From Sulfitobacter sp. HNIBRBA3233 (GTDB taxonomy: Bacteria > Pseudomonadota > Alphaproteobacteria > Rhodobacterales > Rhodobacteraceae): a stretch of 64,000 nucleotides of DNA. The stretch covers positions 806,001 to 870,000 of the forward strand of contig NZ_JBEFLP010000001.1 in the NCBI RefSeq assembly GCF_040149665.1, read 5' to 3'. The number at the start of each line of letters is the position of its first letter. The stretch's first letter is position 1. The notes under the pieces are model-generated. The model did no database searches and was not told the DNA's origin. It was given only the letters and a program-made list of their open reading frames with translations. This document shows positions 43,366 to 52,563 of this stretch, piece after piece. The position numbers were made by a program, and so were the translations under genes.

Positions 43366-45505
43366 TGAGATCGCGCAGGAAAATCTGCCGCAACGCGCGC
43401 CAAAGCTGCGTGCCGAGCGGGCTTGCCCCGTGATCGAACCGCACCGACACCCGCTCGCCCAGCGATGTCAGCGGGCGGCCGTCCGCAGGTTCGAGATCCA
43501 TCACGAAGACCGTATCGAAAGGGGTGAGGGGGTTTTCTGCCGTCGGGTCCGTGGGGATCGGGCCACCCGCGCTGGCGGCCAGTGCGGCACTGGGGAGCGT
43601 CGAGGCTGCGGCAGGGTCCTGACGCATCAGCACGGTTTCGACAGGCTCCAGCGGGGCGCTGGCCCTGCGCATCTGCACCCCCTCGATCCGCTGGCGCACC
43701 AGATCGATCTGCGCCTCGGGGATCACCACGCGCACGCTGCCCGGGGCGGCACCGATCACCCACGCCAGTGCTTCGCCCTTGCGCACGAAACGTCCTTCCA
43801 GATCGTCACCGGCTGGCAACAGCAAGGTGCCGTCCACAGGAGCGACCACCGTCTGCTCGCCAAGGCGCTCCTCGGCGAGGGCCAGCTCGTTGCGGGCCAG
43901 CCCGAGTTCCTGCGCCACCAGATCGGTTTCGACGCGGTTGGTGGCAAGCGCGTTGAAGCGGCGCAGTTGCAATTCGTCGATGCGCGCCTGCATCTGGCGT
44001 ACCCGTGCCTCCAGCAGCGGATCGGCGATGCGCAGGATCGGATCGCCCGCGGCGAGCCTGTCGCCCGGTCGCGCGAGAAGCGCTTCGACAAACCCGTCCG
44101 CCCCGCTGAGCGCGCGCGCGGTATCAGGCGCGCGCACCACCCCGCGCACGATCGTGGCAGACGGGACCGGCTGTACGAACAGAGCCCAGACCACGGCTGC
44201 CGACAGCGCCCCGGTGACCAGCAGCGCGCGGGCGCGGTACCCTTCCAGACGCGGGCTGCCCAAAACGAACTTCACCCCCCGCACGGCGGGTACCAGCAGC
44301 AGCAGGGCAGCGGCCCAGAGCGCCAGCAGGATGCCGACTTCGAAGAACATATTCGCAACCAGCAGCATGATCGCCAGCATGATCGCGTAGCGATAGATCA
44401 GTGACAGTATGCCGTAGACGGTGAACCACGTGGCCTCGCCGCGCGCCATGGCGGGTGACACGGCAGTCTTGATGCCGAAAAGATAGCGCTGCGCGAGATA
44501 CTGAAGATGCTGTGTGGAGCGCGTCCCGAGGTTGGGGATCTCGACCAGATCGGACAGCGCGTAATAGCCATCGAAGCGCAGCAGCGGATTGCCGTTGAAT
44601 AACAGCGTCGACAGACCCGCCAGCAGCATGACGTTCATCATCGCGGCACGCAGCAGCCCCGGCTCCATCTGGGTCCACAGGATCGCGGCGGCCCCGGCCA
44701 TAAAGACCTCGACGATGATGCCCGCCGCCGCGACCCCCGCCCGCCGCCATTTGGAGCGGAAGGCGGAGGAAGCCGAGGCATCGACATAGGGCACCGGCAT
44801 GAACACAAGGAACATGATCCCGATCTCGTGGACCTCGCCGCCCCAGTGGCGCACGGCATAGGCGTGGCCCAGCTCGTGCACCGCCTTGACCAGCGGATAG
44901 ACCGCCAGAACAAGCAGCAGGTTGCTTGCTGTCAGCGCGCGGTCGGCGACGTTGGATTGCAGCGCGTCGAAATTCTGCAAGGCCGCCAGAATGCCGCCCC
45001 CCACGACCGCAAGCCAGAGGAGCGCGCCGAACCACGAGAACAGCGGCCCCACCAGCCATCCGGTCGCGCGCACGAACCCGTCGGGATCCAGCAGCGGCAC
45101 GCGGATTGCCAGCGGGTTGCGCAGACCCGCAAGCCGTTTCTTCCTGGTATCCTTGCGACCGCGCGACACGACACGCTCCATATCCGGCGGGATCGCGGCG
45201 TGCAGAACATCCGACCGGTGCAGCCGGATCAGCAGCTGTATCACCTCGTCCTGTGTGGGCAGGTCATCGCCCAACGCCTCGGCGGCGGCGGTCCAGATCT
45301 GGTCCATGGTGCGGCGCCCGTTCATCAGGCCGACGATGCGCCATGCGGCCTCCGATATGCGCAGGTAGGCACCGTTCGCGTGGTCTTCGACGACGTACCA
45401 GACATCCCCGCGAAACACCGATCTGTGGACTTCCGCATGGGTTCTGAGCCGCGGTGTCAGATCTGAAACACGGTACCACGAGGCACTGTGCAGCGCGCCG
45501 GTCAC
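43358..45505 (-). CDS. PqqD-like / M50 zinc protease / HlyD fusion protein
   Basis: About 715 residues in three parts. Residues ~14-105 resemble the PqqD/RRE fold ([38 protein letters not shown], and a final helix pair). Residues ~130-440 form a multi-spanning M50 site-2-protease domain with HELGH (210-214) and the third zinc ligand D312 in [10 protein letters not shown], so catalysis should be possible. The last third is a HlyD-like adaptor with coiled coil and lipoyl halves ([39 protein letters not shown]). GTG 45505 is chosen because it overlaps the upstream stop as GTGA; GTG 45514 in the same frame is an alternative. It resembles 'putative peptide zinc metalloprotease' proteins. It may recognise, cut or hand over the giant substrate (inference). 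Confidence 0.9.
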   Translation of the reverse strand: MTGALHSASWYRVSDLTPRLRTHAEVHRSVFRGDVWYVVEDHANGAYLRISEAAWRIVGLMNGRRTMDQIWTAAAEALGDDLPTQDEVIQLLIRLHRSDVLHAAIPPDMERVVSRGRKDTRKKRLAGLRNPLAIRVPLLDPDGFVRATGWLVGPLFSWFGALLWLAVVGGGILAALQNFDALQSNVADRALTASNLLLVLAVYPLVKAVHELGHAYAVRHWGGEVHEIGIMFLVFMPVPYVDASASSAFRSKWRRAGVAAAGIIVEVFMAGAAAILWTQMEPGLLRAAMMNVMLLAGLSTLLFNGNPLLRFDGYYALSDLVEIPNLGTRSTQHLQYLAQRYLFGIKTAVSPAMARGEATWFTVYGILSLIYRYAIMLAIMLLVANMFFEVGILLALWAAALLLLVPAVRGVKFVLGSPRLEGYRARALLVTGALSAAVVWALFVQPVPSATIVRGVVRAPDTARALSGADGFVEALLARPGDRLAAGDPILRIADPLLEARVRQMQARIDELQLRRFNALATNRVETDLVAQELGLARNELALAEERLGEQTVVAPVDGTLLLPAGDDLEGRFVRKGEALAWVIGAAPGSVRVVIPEAQIDLVRQRIEGVQMRRASAPLEPVETVLMRQDPAAASTLPSAALAASAGGPIPTDPTAENPLTPFDTVFVMDLEPADGRPLTSLGERVSVRFDHGASPLGTQLWRALRQIFLRDLNV

Positions 45506-47343
45506 GGCCACCACCGCCAGATCGCCATGCGCGCCCAGCTTCTCAGACGGTGCGTCCAGATCACCGGCAGCGGCCTGTCGTCCACGGTGATCCGCGCGAT
45601 CCCCTCCATGCCGGGGCGCAGAACCGCGCTCTGCTCGCCCAGCCGCGCATCGACACGGAACACGTTGCGGCCGTCCTCCACACCGGCGACGGAGGTGACG
45701 CTGCCGGTCTCGATCCGGATGCGTTGGCCGGGCAGGGCCGTCAGAACGACCTCTCCGGTCAGCCCATCCTCGACGAGGGCAAGATCGCGTTCGTCGACCG
45801 ACAGCACGATGCGGTAGGAATCGATCGGGGCGATTTCGTAGAGAACCTGCCCGCGCGAGACCGGCGCGCCGACCGACTGGTCCAGATCCCCCGACAGGAC
45901 CACGCCGTCGAAGGGCGCGCGCATTTCGGTCCGGTCAAGCCGCTCCTCCAGCAGCGCGATCTCGGCGTCGGCCTGGCTGATCTGGGTTGCGGAAATACCG
46001 ATGGCCGCGCGGTCGCGTTCGGCCAGCGCTGTCTCATACTCGCGCTGACGCTGGGCGCGGACGGTTGTCCAGCGCGCGATTTCCAGCCGCAGGTCGCGGT
46101 CATCGAGACTGGCCAGAATATCGCCTTCGGCAACGATATCCCCCGGGATCGCCGAAGCGGAGGCCACATAGCCGTCCATGGGCGAGGCCACGACACGCCG
46201 GATCTGCCCCTCGACACGCGCATCGGCGGTGATCTGGAAGGGCAGCACCGTGTTCCACGCAAGCCACCCGCCAAGAGCCGCGAGGATCAGGATCGCCTTC
46301 AGGCCGACCTTGCGCGGGCCCAGCAGAAACGCCAGACCGCTTCCGGTGGCGGTCAGCGCCTTGACCGGCAGCGACCGGTCGTTGAGGCGCTTTTCCTCCA
46401 GAACCGGCCCCAGAATGCCGGCCACGGCCTCCACCAGATCGACCTCTTCGTCGCGAAAGGGGTTGTTGCCCCCGCGCTCGAGAACCAGTGCGCCCGTGAC
46501 CCGCCCGTCGCGGCGCAGCGGGACCGTCAGCAGCGCGCGGCTCGCTCCGGTTGCGATCAGTTCGGCATGCGCGGCGGTCAGCATCAAGGGATCGTCCGCG
46601 TCCTGCGGCATCCGGATGCGCCCGCCCTGATCAATCGCCTCGTCCATCGTGTCGGCGATCCGCTGGACCAGTTCGGAATTGCGCGAAAACCCACCACTGT
46701 GCGACAGCGACACCACCCGCGACTTGCGCCCCTTCCGCTGGCCGAGGCTGACCCTGTCGCAACCCAGCCTGTCGCAGAAATCGGTGACAGCAGTTGCCGC
46801 CGCGACCGACCAGCGCGGCTCATCCAGCGTCGTTGCCAGAATCTCGACCGCCGTGCGCGCCCGTGCATGGGTCAGCGCGCCATCGTCCAGATCGCGCGCC
46901 AGCAGCCGCAGCTCGATCGCGGGCAGCGCCCATTTCACGTCGTCCACCACGCGGCGCAGATCCAGATCGGCGCTCACCGGCAACTGCACGGCGACCACCC
47001 CGTAAAGGGCGCCGTCCCGCAACACCGGAACGCCCACCGCGCAGCGGGTGGCACCGCTGGCCTGATAGCCGCTTTTCACGATGGGCTTGCGTTGCGCGAT
47101 GGCAAGGTTGACTGCGGCAAGCAGCCCTTCTCCCGGCTCGGCAGTGTCCGGGGCGCGCGCGTTCAGCTCGTAGGGGCCGGTATCGCGCGGGCCCAACACC
47201 AGAACCGCCATATCCGCACCCAGAACCGCGCGCAGACGGTTGACCCAGGCCGAGAATGCTGCCGGCTCATCGCTACCGGCAGAGGGCAGCGCATCGCTCC
47301 GCTTGCTCTCGGCCTGACTGTCCAGCTCTGAATGCGTATCCAT
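45502..47343 (-). CDS. tandem GAF / HlyD-type adaptor protein
   Basis: The protein has 613 residues. The ATG at 47343 has GGAGG five bases upstream; in-frame ATGs at 47358 and 47388 are less likely. Residues ~20-150 and ~160-320 look like two GAF-type sensory domains (VGVPVLRDGALYGVVAVQL and LTVPLRRDGRVTGALVLERGG are the matching strands). One transmembrane helix follows (VGLKAILILAALGGWLAW), then a HlyD adaptor with VVASPMDGYVASASAIPGDIVAEGDILASLDD, a coiled coil, MRAPFDGVVLSGDLDQSVG and a beta-barrel end. The topology puts the GAF domains in the cytoplasm and the adaptor in the periplasm. It is the first gene of an overlapping three-gene operon. Confidence 0.9.
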   Translation of the reverse strand: MDTHSELDSQAESKRSDALPSAGSDEPAAFSAWVNRLRAVLGADMAVLVLGPRDTGPYELNARAPDTAEPGEGLLAAVNLAIAQRKPIVKSGYQASGATRCAVGVPVLRDGALYGVVAVQLPVSADLDLRRVVDDVKWALPAIELRLLARDLDDGALTHARARTAVEILATTLDEPRWSVAAATAVTDFCDRLGCDRVSLGQRKGRKSRVVSLSHSGGFSRNSELVQRIADTMDEAIDQGGRIRMPQDADDPLMLTAAHAELIATGASRALLTVPLRRDGRVTGALVLERGGNNPFRDEEVDLVEAVAGILGPVLEEKRLNDRSLPVKALTATGSGLAFLLGPRKVGLKAILILAALGGWLAWNTVLPFQITADARVEGQIRRVVASPMDGYVASASAIPGDIVAEGDILASLDDRDLRLEIARWTTVRAQRQREYETALAERDRAAIGISATQISQADAEIALLEERLDRTEMRAPFDGVVLSGDLDQSVGAPVSRGQVLYEIAPIDSYRIVLSVDERDLALVEDGLTGEVVLTALPGQRIRIETGSVTSVAGVEDGRNVFRVDARLGEQSAVLRPGMEGIARITVDDRPLPVIWTHRLRSWARMAIWRWWP

Positions 47344-47622
47344 GAGACCTCCGGTCATTACGATCCGGTCCAGTCCGCGATAAGTCAATGTTTGTTACGG
47401 GTTTCCCGAGGAAAGCCGCGGTCTGTGCGCAGTGGCCGGGCAGGCGATCAGCGCTGGGGCGCTGGACAGGGGGGCGCGCAACGGTTTCCTGAACTTGGGG
47501 CCGTTGCCGCCCGAAAACCGTGGTCGGCACCCCCGAAGATCCGGAGCGATACCTAGACGCCCAGACCGTTCTGCATCGTCAAGGCGATGGAGATCCTCTA
47601 GCCCTGCGCCACTGCCCGGCAC
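47344..47622. other. intergenic region with imperfect copy of the tRNA-Arg 3' end
   Basis: No gene was recognised in these 279 bases, which should hold the promoter of the GAF-HlyD operon. ATCCTCTAG (47593-47601), five other bases and CGCCAC (47607-47612) repeat the tRNA-Arg 3' end (ATCCTCTAG 14731-14739, four bases, CGCCAC 14744-14749). This could be a decayed attachment site, or chance. Confidence 0.3.
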
Positions 47623-48462
47623 TCAGCCGTCGAGAAAGCCGTTGACCATCCGCGCCGTGCCTTTCGGGTCGGTGACCATGAACAGATGACCGTCATCGAC
47701 AAGTTCCAGCCGCGCGTCGGGGATCAGCCGGGCCAGCAGCCTGGCGTTGGCGACGGGGATGAGCGGATCGTCGGTGCCCGATATCACCAGTGTCGGCTGC
47801 TTCAGCCGCCACAGCCAGTGAACGCTGGTCCAGCCGGTCATCGCCAGCAGTTGCAGCATGTAGCCAGCATTGGACGAAGGTTTCATCCCCGACACATGCG
47901 CGCCGATCAGGCCATCGTCAGTGCGGAACGCCCCGCCATAGATCTCGGCGGCGATGGAGCGCATGTAGCCCGGATCGGTATAGCGCTTGATACTGGCCAT
48001 CCGCGACAGGACGGAGGGTTTTCCGGGCACCATCGTCCAGCCCGACGAGGTGGCCACCAGCACCAGCTTGCGGCAGATGCGCGGGTACTGCCACGCGAAC
48101 TGTTGCGCCAGACCGCCGCCCCAGGACACGCCGGAGACATCGCAGCGGTCGATCCCAAGTATCTCGAGCAGGTGTTTCGCAAGGCGGGCCAGCGTCGCGG
48201 GCCGGTAGGGCAGCGCGGGCATCGGCGATCCGCCGACCCCGGGCACGTCGAAAAGCACCGCACGCCGGTCCCCGAGGGCCTCGAGAAACGGAAACCCCAG
48301 TTCGAGATTGGCGCCGATGCCGTTGAACATCAGCAAAGGCGGTTTGTCCATGCTGCCGGATTTTATCGCCACATGCAGTTTCTGGCCGCGGACGTCGATT
48401 GTATCGACCGTTATTCCCTCGGGGATGCTGCGGTCCGGCCGCGCCTTGGTCTGGGTTGTCAT
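47623..48462 (-). CDS. phaZ: poly(3-hydroxyalkanoate) depolymerase-like alpha/beta hydrolase
   Basis: The 279-residue protein is an alpha/beta hydrolase of the intracellular PHA depolymerase type. The oxyanion region is LLMFNGIGANLELGFPFLEAL. The nucleophile is S113 in GVSWGGGLAQQFAWQYP, a motif characteristic of PhaZ. The acid is in SGTDDPLIP and the histidine in DDGHLFM. ATG 48462 is chosen with AGGA ahead of it; the frame is open further upstream into phaC. It lies 31 bases after phaC as the last gene of fadD-maoC-phaC-phaZ. It would mobilise the polymer that PhaC makes. A simple esterase role cannot be excluded. Confidence 0.87.
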   Translation of the reverse strand: MTTQTKARPDRSIPEGITVDTIDVRGQKLHVAIKSGSMDKPPLLMFNGIGANLELGFPFLEALGDRRAVLFDVPGVGGSPMPALPYRPATLARLAKHLLEILGIDRCDVSGVSWGGGLAQQFAWQYPRICRKLVLVATSSGWTMVPGKPSVLSRMASIKRYTDPGYMRSIAAEIYGGAFRTDDGLIGAHVSGMKPSSNAGYMLQLLAMTGWTSVHWLWRLKQPTLVISGTDDPLIPVANARLLARLIPDARLELVDDGHLFMVTDPKGTARMVNGFLDG

Positions 48463-48493
48463 GCTGATGGGGATCCTGTGAAAGAGGGAATGC

Positions 48494-50203
48494 TCAGGGT
48501 TCGAACACGTAAGTGCCGGGCGCGGGTCCGAGTGCCGGAAATTTCTTGCTGCCCGGCTCTTTCGGGGCATTGATCTGCTTTCCGGATTTCTCTTTCAGCA
48601 TTTCACCCCAGTCGATCCACCAGCTGCCTTCGTGCTTCTGGGCGGTTTCGGCCCATTTATCGGGATCGCTCGCCTTGGCGTCGCCTTTCATGAACCACGC
48701 TTTCGGGTTGCCGGGCGGGTTCAGCAGGCTTTGCAGATGGCCCGAGTTCGAGAGGATGAAGGTGGTATCGCCACCATAGAGGCGCGCCGTCTCGTATACC
48801 GCTTTCCACGGGGTGATATGGTCGGTGGTGCCCGCGATGACGTAAGAGTCGTAGTTCACCTTCGACATATCGATCTTTTCGCCCGCGACTTCCATCGCGC
48901 CGGGGGTCAGGAACGGGTTGGAAAAGATCATATCGAGGAAGTCACCGTGCAGCCCGGCCGGCAGCCGCGTGGTATCGGCATTCCAGTAGAGCACATCGAA
49001 CGCCGGTGGCGCATTGCCCATCAGATAGTTGTTGACCCAGTAGTTCCAGATCAGGTCATTGGGCCGCATCCATGCGAACATCTTGGCCATGTCCTGCCCG
49101 TCGAGCACGCCGCGCGCCTTGCTGGCCAGCTTCGCGGCCTTGACCGTTTCAGGGGTGACCAGCGCGGCCATGTCGTTATCCGTGGATGCCATTGTATCGA
49201 GCACGCAGACAGCCAGAATGACCGAGTTGATCTTCTCCTCCCACCCCTTGGCGGCGAGCCATCCGGCATAGGTCGACAGGGTGATCCCGCCCGAACACGA
49301 CCCCATGATGTTGACCGATTTCGCCCCCGTTATTTCCAGCGCGGCATCGCAGGCTTCGTCCAGCGCCTCGATATAGGTGGACATGTCCCAGTGGCTCTGG
49401 TCCTTCGTCGGATTGCGCCAGCTGATGCAATAGGGCTGGATGCCCTGGCTGAGCAGGAATTCGATCATGCTTTTGCCCGGCGCCATGTCGATCGAATAGT
49501 ATTTGTTGATCTGCGGCGGCACGACCAGCAGAGGGGTCTGGTACACCTTGTCGGTATTGGCGGTGTAATGGACCAGTTCGATCACCTCGTTGCGGAACAC
49601 CACGTTGCCCGGTGTCACGGCAAGGTTCTCTCCGACCTTGAACTTCGACGTATCCACCGAGGACGGCAGGCCGCCGTTTTCCGTCATGTCCGTAATCAGG
49701 TTTTGCAGCCCGTTCACCGCCGATTTGCCCCCGGTTTCGAAGAAATTCTTCAGGGCGGCGGGGTTGATGAAAAAGTTGTTCGACGGGGCCATCGTATCAA
49801 CGAAGATCGAGGTGACCAGACGCGCGCGGGCCGCGTCCTTGTCGGGCAGGTCCAGTTCCTCGACCATCTCGGTCATCTTCTCGGCCCACGACAGGTAGCC
49901 CTGCATCATCCCCTTGGACAGCGCGTTGTTGTTCCACCCGCTGTCGGCAAAGCGCCGGTCCTTGCGGTCAGGTGCGATGTCCGAGCTCTGGGTCGCGATC
50001 TTTGTCAGGTCGTTTGCCAGTTCCATCCATTTGCTCATGATCGCCTGCGGCTGTGCGGCCATGGCGCGGGCCAGATTGGTGCCCGCACCCAGCATATCCT
50101 CGACCTTCAGAGTCACCAGCGGATTGAGCGCCAGCGTGTTTTCCGCCGCATTCTCGGCGATATCACGGTGGTTGCGCGACATCTTGGGCTTGTCATCACT
50201 CAT
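48494..50203 (-). CDS. phaC: class I poly(R)-hydroxyalkanoate synthase
   Basis: The 569-residue enzyme polymerises (R)-3-hydroxyacyl-CoA into PHA at the granule surface. The lipase-like box is G-S-C-S-G-G with catalytic C303. The aspartate lies in the YVIAGTTDHITPW block and the histidine in LSNSGHLQSLLNPPGN. The N-terminal helical part and PQINKYYSIDMAPGKSMIEFLLSQGIQPYCISWRNP are typical of class I. Length and motifs agree with synthases that act without PhaE or PhaR subunits. It is 15 bases downstream of the MaoC hydratase gene, which could supply its monomers. Confidence 0.97.
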   Translation of the reverse strand: MSDDKPKMSRNHRDIAENAAENTLALNPLVTLKVEDMLGAGTNLARAMAAQPQAIMSKWMELANDLTKIATQSSDIAPDRKDRRFADSGWNNNALSKGMMQGYLSWAEKMTEMVEELDLPDKDAARARLVTSIFVDTMAPSNNFFINPAALKNFFETGGKSAVNGLQNLITDMTENGGLPSSVDTSKFKVGENLAVTPGNVVFRNEVIELVHYTANTDKVYQTPLLVVPPQINKYYSIDMAPGKSMIEFLLSQGIQPYCISWRNPTKDQSHWDMSTYIEALDEACDAALEITGAKSVNIMGSCSGGITLSTYAGWLAAKGWEEKINSVILAVCVLDTMASTDNDMAALVTPETVKAAKLASKARGVLDGQDMAKMFAWMRPNDLIWNYWVNNYLMGNAPPAFDVLYWNADTTRLPAGLHGDFLDMIFSNPFLTPGAMEVAGEKIDMSKVNYDSYVIAGTTDHITPWKAVYETARLYGGDTTFILSNSGHLQSLLNPPGNPKAWFMKGDAKASDPDKWAETAQKHEGSWWIDWGEMLKEKSGKQINAPKEPGSKKFPALGPAPGTYVFEP

Positions 50204-50218
50204 CTTGCATCCTTTCGG

Positions 50219-50695
50219 TCAGGTTTCCGCCTCTGGTCCCGGCACCAGAATGGCGAGGCTTTCGGCCAGCAGGGCAGGGCGGTCGCTGCCCTCGATCTCC
50301 ATCGTGTTCTCTGTCTTCATCAGGTACTGGCCGTTTGGCTTGCGATCAAAACCGGTCAGTTTCGATGTCAGCCGCAGCCGCGCGCCCACGGGCACCGGCG
50401 CAAGGAACCGCACCTTGTCGAGGCCGTAGTTCAACGCCGCCGCCGTGCCGGCAGGCACGACACCGATTTCCATGGCCATGGCAGACAGCAACGACAGCGT
50501 AAGGTAGCCGTGTGCGACCGGACCGCCGAAGGGGCTTTCGCGTCTGGCACGTTCGACATCGGTGTGAATCCACTGGCTGTCGCCGGTGCAATGGGCGAAT
50601 TCGTTGACGGCATCCTGCGTGACCTCGTGCCACGAGGAGGTTCCCAAGGGCGCGCCAATCATTCCGGCCATGCTGGCAAAGGTCAGATCCGTCAT
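50219..50695 (-). CDS. MaoC-domain (R)-specific enoyl-CoA hydratase
   Basis: This 158-residue single hot-dog protein has a MaoC dehydratase signature. FAHCTGDSQWIHTDVERARRESPFGGPVAHGYLTLSLL carries the catalytic D-x-x-x-x-H pair and the G-x-x-x-A-H-G loop. GGAGG precedes ATG 50695. The enzyme would hydrate trans-2-enoyl-CoA to (R)-3-hydroxyacyl-CoA, the route from beta-oxidation into PHA (PhaJ function). The placement directly before phaC supports that. The sequence resembles the MaoC/NodN subgroup more than classical PhaJ, so chain-length preference is uncertain. Confidence 0.9.
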   Translation of the reverse strand: MTDLTFASMAGMIGAPLGTSSWHEVTQDAVNEFAHCTGDSQWIHTDVERARRESPFGGPVAHGYLTLSLLSAMAMEIGVVPAGTAAALNYGLDKVRFLAPVPVGARLRLTSKLTGFDRKPNGQYLMKTENTMEIEGSDRPALLAESLAILVPGPEAET

Positions 50696-50718
50696 CGCCT
50701 GTCCTCCCTTCGCGCCCG

Positions 50719-52410
50719 TCAACCGGACATTTCCCTGACCGCCGCATCGCGCAATTCGCGGCGCAGGATCTTGCCCACGTTGGTCTTGGGCATCTCGTCC
50801 ACGAAGCGCACGTGCTTGGGCTTCTTGTAGCCGGTCAGTTCACGGGTGCAGAATTCGCGCACGTCCTTTTCGCTCAGATCCGGTCTGGCGCGGGTGACGA
50901 ACAGCATCACCGCCTCGCCGCTGGCGGTGTCGGGCACACCCACGCAGGCGGCTTCTTCGACCCCGTCGAGGTTCATCGCCACGGCCTCGATCTCGTTGGG
51001 GTAGACGTTGAAACCGGACACGAGGATCATGTCCTTCTTGCGGTCCACGATACGGGTGAACCCGCGCTCGTCCATGATGCCGATATCGCCGGATTTGAAA
51101 AATCCGTCCTCGGTCATGACCTCGGCGGTGGCATCGGGGCGCTGCCAGTAGCCCGCCATGACCTGCGGCCCGCGAATGGCAATCTCGCCGCGTTCACCCG
51201 TGGGCATATCGTTGCCGTCGTCGTCGATGATCTTGATCTCGACGTTGGGCATCGGCAGGCCGATGGTGCCGGAATAGGCATCTGTATCGGTGGGATTGCA
51301 CGTCACCCCCGACGAGGTTTCGGACAATCCGTAGCCTTCGCAGATCGGACATCCGGTGATCGACAGCCACTTCTTCGCCACCGCTTCCTGCACGGCGGTG
51401 CCGCCGCCGTTGGCGATGCGCAGCTGGCTGAAATCCAGCTTGGCGAATTCGGGATGATTGGCCAGACCGTTGAACAGGGTGTTCACACCCGGAAACACGT
51501 GAAACCGGTACTTGCCGATTTCCCTGATCGTCGCATCCATGTCGCGCGGGTTCGGGATCAGCACGTTCACCCCGCCCGACCGCATCGACAACAGCGAACA
51601 GGTGATGAAGGCAAACACATGATAAAGCGGCAGCGCGCAGATGAACGTCAGCTGCCCCTCGATCGGTTTGCGGCTCAGCCCGGGCTGCATCCATGCCTCT
51701 GACGACAGCAGGTTCGCGATCACCGTGCGGTGCAGCAGGGTCGCCCCCTTGGAGACCCCCGTCGTCCCGCCGGTATATTGCAGAACCGCCACATCGTCGG
51801 CCGTGACCACCGGCTTTTCCAGCGTCATGCCCGCACCGGCAGACAGAACCCGCGACAGGCGGATGTGGCCCGGCAGCCGGTAGGGCGGCACCGCCTTGCG
51901 CACGCGCCGGATCACGAAATTGGTGAGGATCCCCTTGGGAAAGCCCAGCAAGTCGCCGACACCTGTCACGACCGTATGCGCGATCTTCGTCTTCGACAGC
52001 ACCTTGTCGAGCGTTTCGGCAAAATTCTCGAGGATGAATATCGCCTTCGCACCGGAGTCGTTGAGCTGGTGCTCAAGCTCGCGCGGCGTGTAGAGCGGAT
52101 TGACATTCACCGCGATGAACCCCGCGCGCAGGATACCCGCCAGAACCACCGGATATTGCAGCACATTGGGCATCATGATCGCGACGCGGTCGCCCTTTTT
52201 CAGCCCGAGGCCCTGCAGATAGGCCCCCACGGCCCGCGACATCCGGTCGAGATCGCCGTAGGTCAGCGCCTTGTCCATCAGGATATAGGCGTCCTTGTCG
52301 GCGTATCTGGAAAAGCTTTCCTCAAGCAGATCAATCAGCGAGCCATACTGGTCGACATCGACTTCGGCTGGCACGCCGGACGGATAGGCATCGGTCCAGT
52401 AACGTGTCAT
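50719..52410 (-). CDS. fadD: long-chain fatty acid-CoA ligase
   Basis: This 563-residue member of the acyl-adenylate-forming family activates fatty acids with ATP and CoA. The P-loop is LQYTGGTTGVSKGA. The A8/hinge region reads FKSGDIGIMDERGFTRIVDRKKDMILVSGFNVYP, matching FadD, and the C-terminal lysine is in PKTNVGKILRREL. The 23-base gap to maoC indicates one operon from fadD to phaZ. In this setting it would feed acyl-CoA to both PHA synthesis through MaoC and wax ester/TAG synthesis through the divergent acyltransferase (inference). Confidence 0.95.
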   Translation of the reverse strand: MTRYWTDAYPSGVPAEVDVDQYGSLIDLLEESFSRYADKDAYILMDKALTYGDLDRMSRAVGAYLQGLGLKKGDRVAIMMPNVLQYPVVLAGILRAGFIAVNVNPLYTPRELEHQLNDSGAKAIFILENFAETLDKVLSKTKIAHTVVTGVGDLLGFPKGILTNFVIRRVRKAVPPYRLPGHIRLSRVLSAGAGMTLEKPVVTADDVAVLQYTGGTTGVSKGATLLHRTVIANLLSSEAWMQPGLSRKPIEGQLTFICALPLYHVFAFITCSLLSMRSGGVNVLIPNPRDMDATIREIGKYRFHVFPGVNTLFNGLANHPEFAKLDFSQLRIANGGGTAVQEAVAKKWLSITGCPICEGYGLSETSSGVTCNPTDTDAYSGTIGLPMPNVEIKIIDDDGNDMPTGERGEIAIRGPQVMAGYWQRPDATAEVMTEDGFFKSGDIGIMDERGFTRIVDRKKDMILVSGFNVYPNEIEAVAMNLDGVEEAACVGVPDTASGEAVMLFVTRARPDLSEKDVREFCTRELTGYKKPKHVRFVDEMPKTNVGKILRRELRDAAVREMSG

Positions 52411-52563
52411 TTCATCCTCCCGCGCTCTGGCAAAAACCTCGTTTGTCGGGCCTTCATCACAGAGCCATACGCCCCCGAATGACGGGGCGCTTGACCGAGG
52501 TTATAGATTTTAGTCAACTGATCAAGCGGGAGCGCAGCGTCAACGTGGAGGAGCGGGAGGCGA

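Noticed and set aside
15116-47343. Interpretation as an ordinary type I secretion operon for an RTX protein
   Set aside because: No ABC exporter and no TolC-like gene is present. The HlyD-like domains are fused to M50 or GAF domains, and a SecA-like ATPase is present instead.
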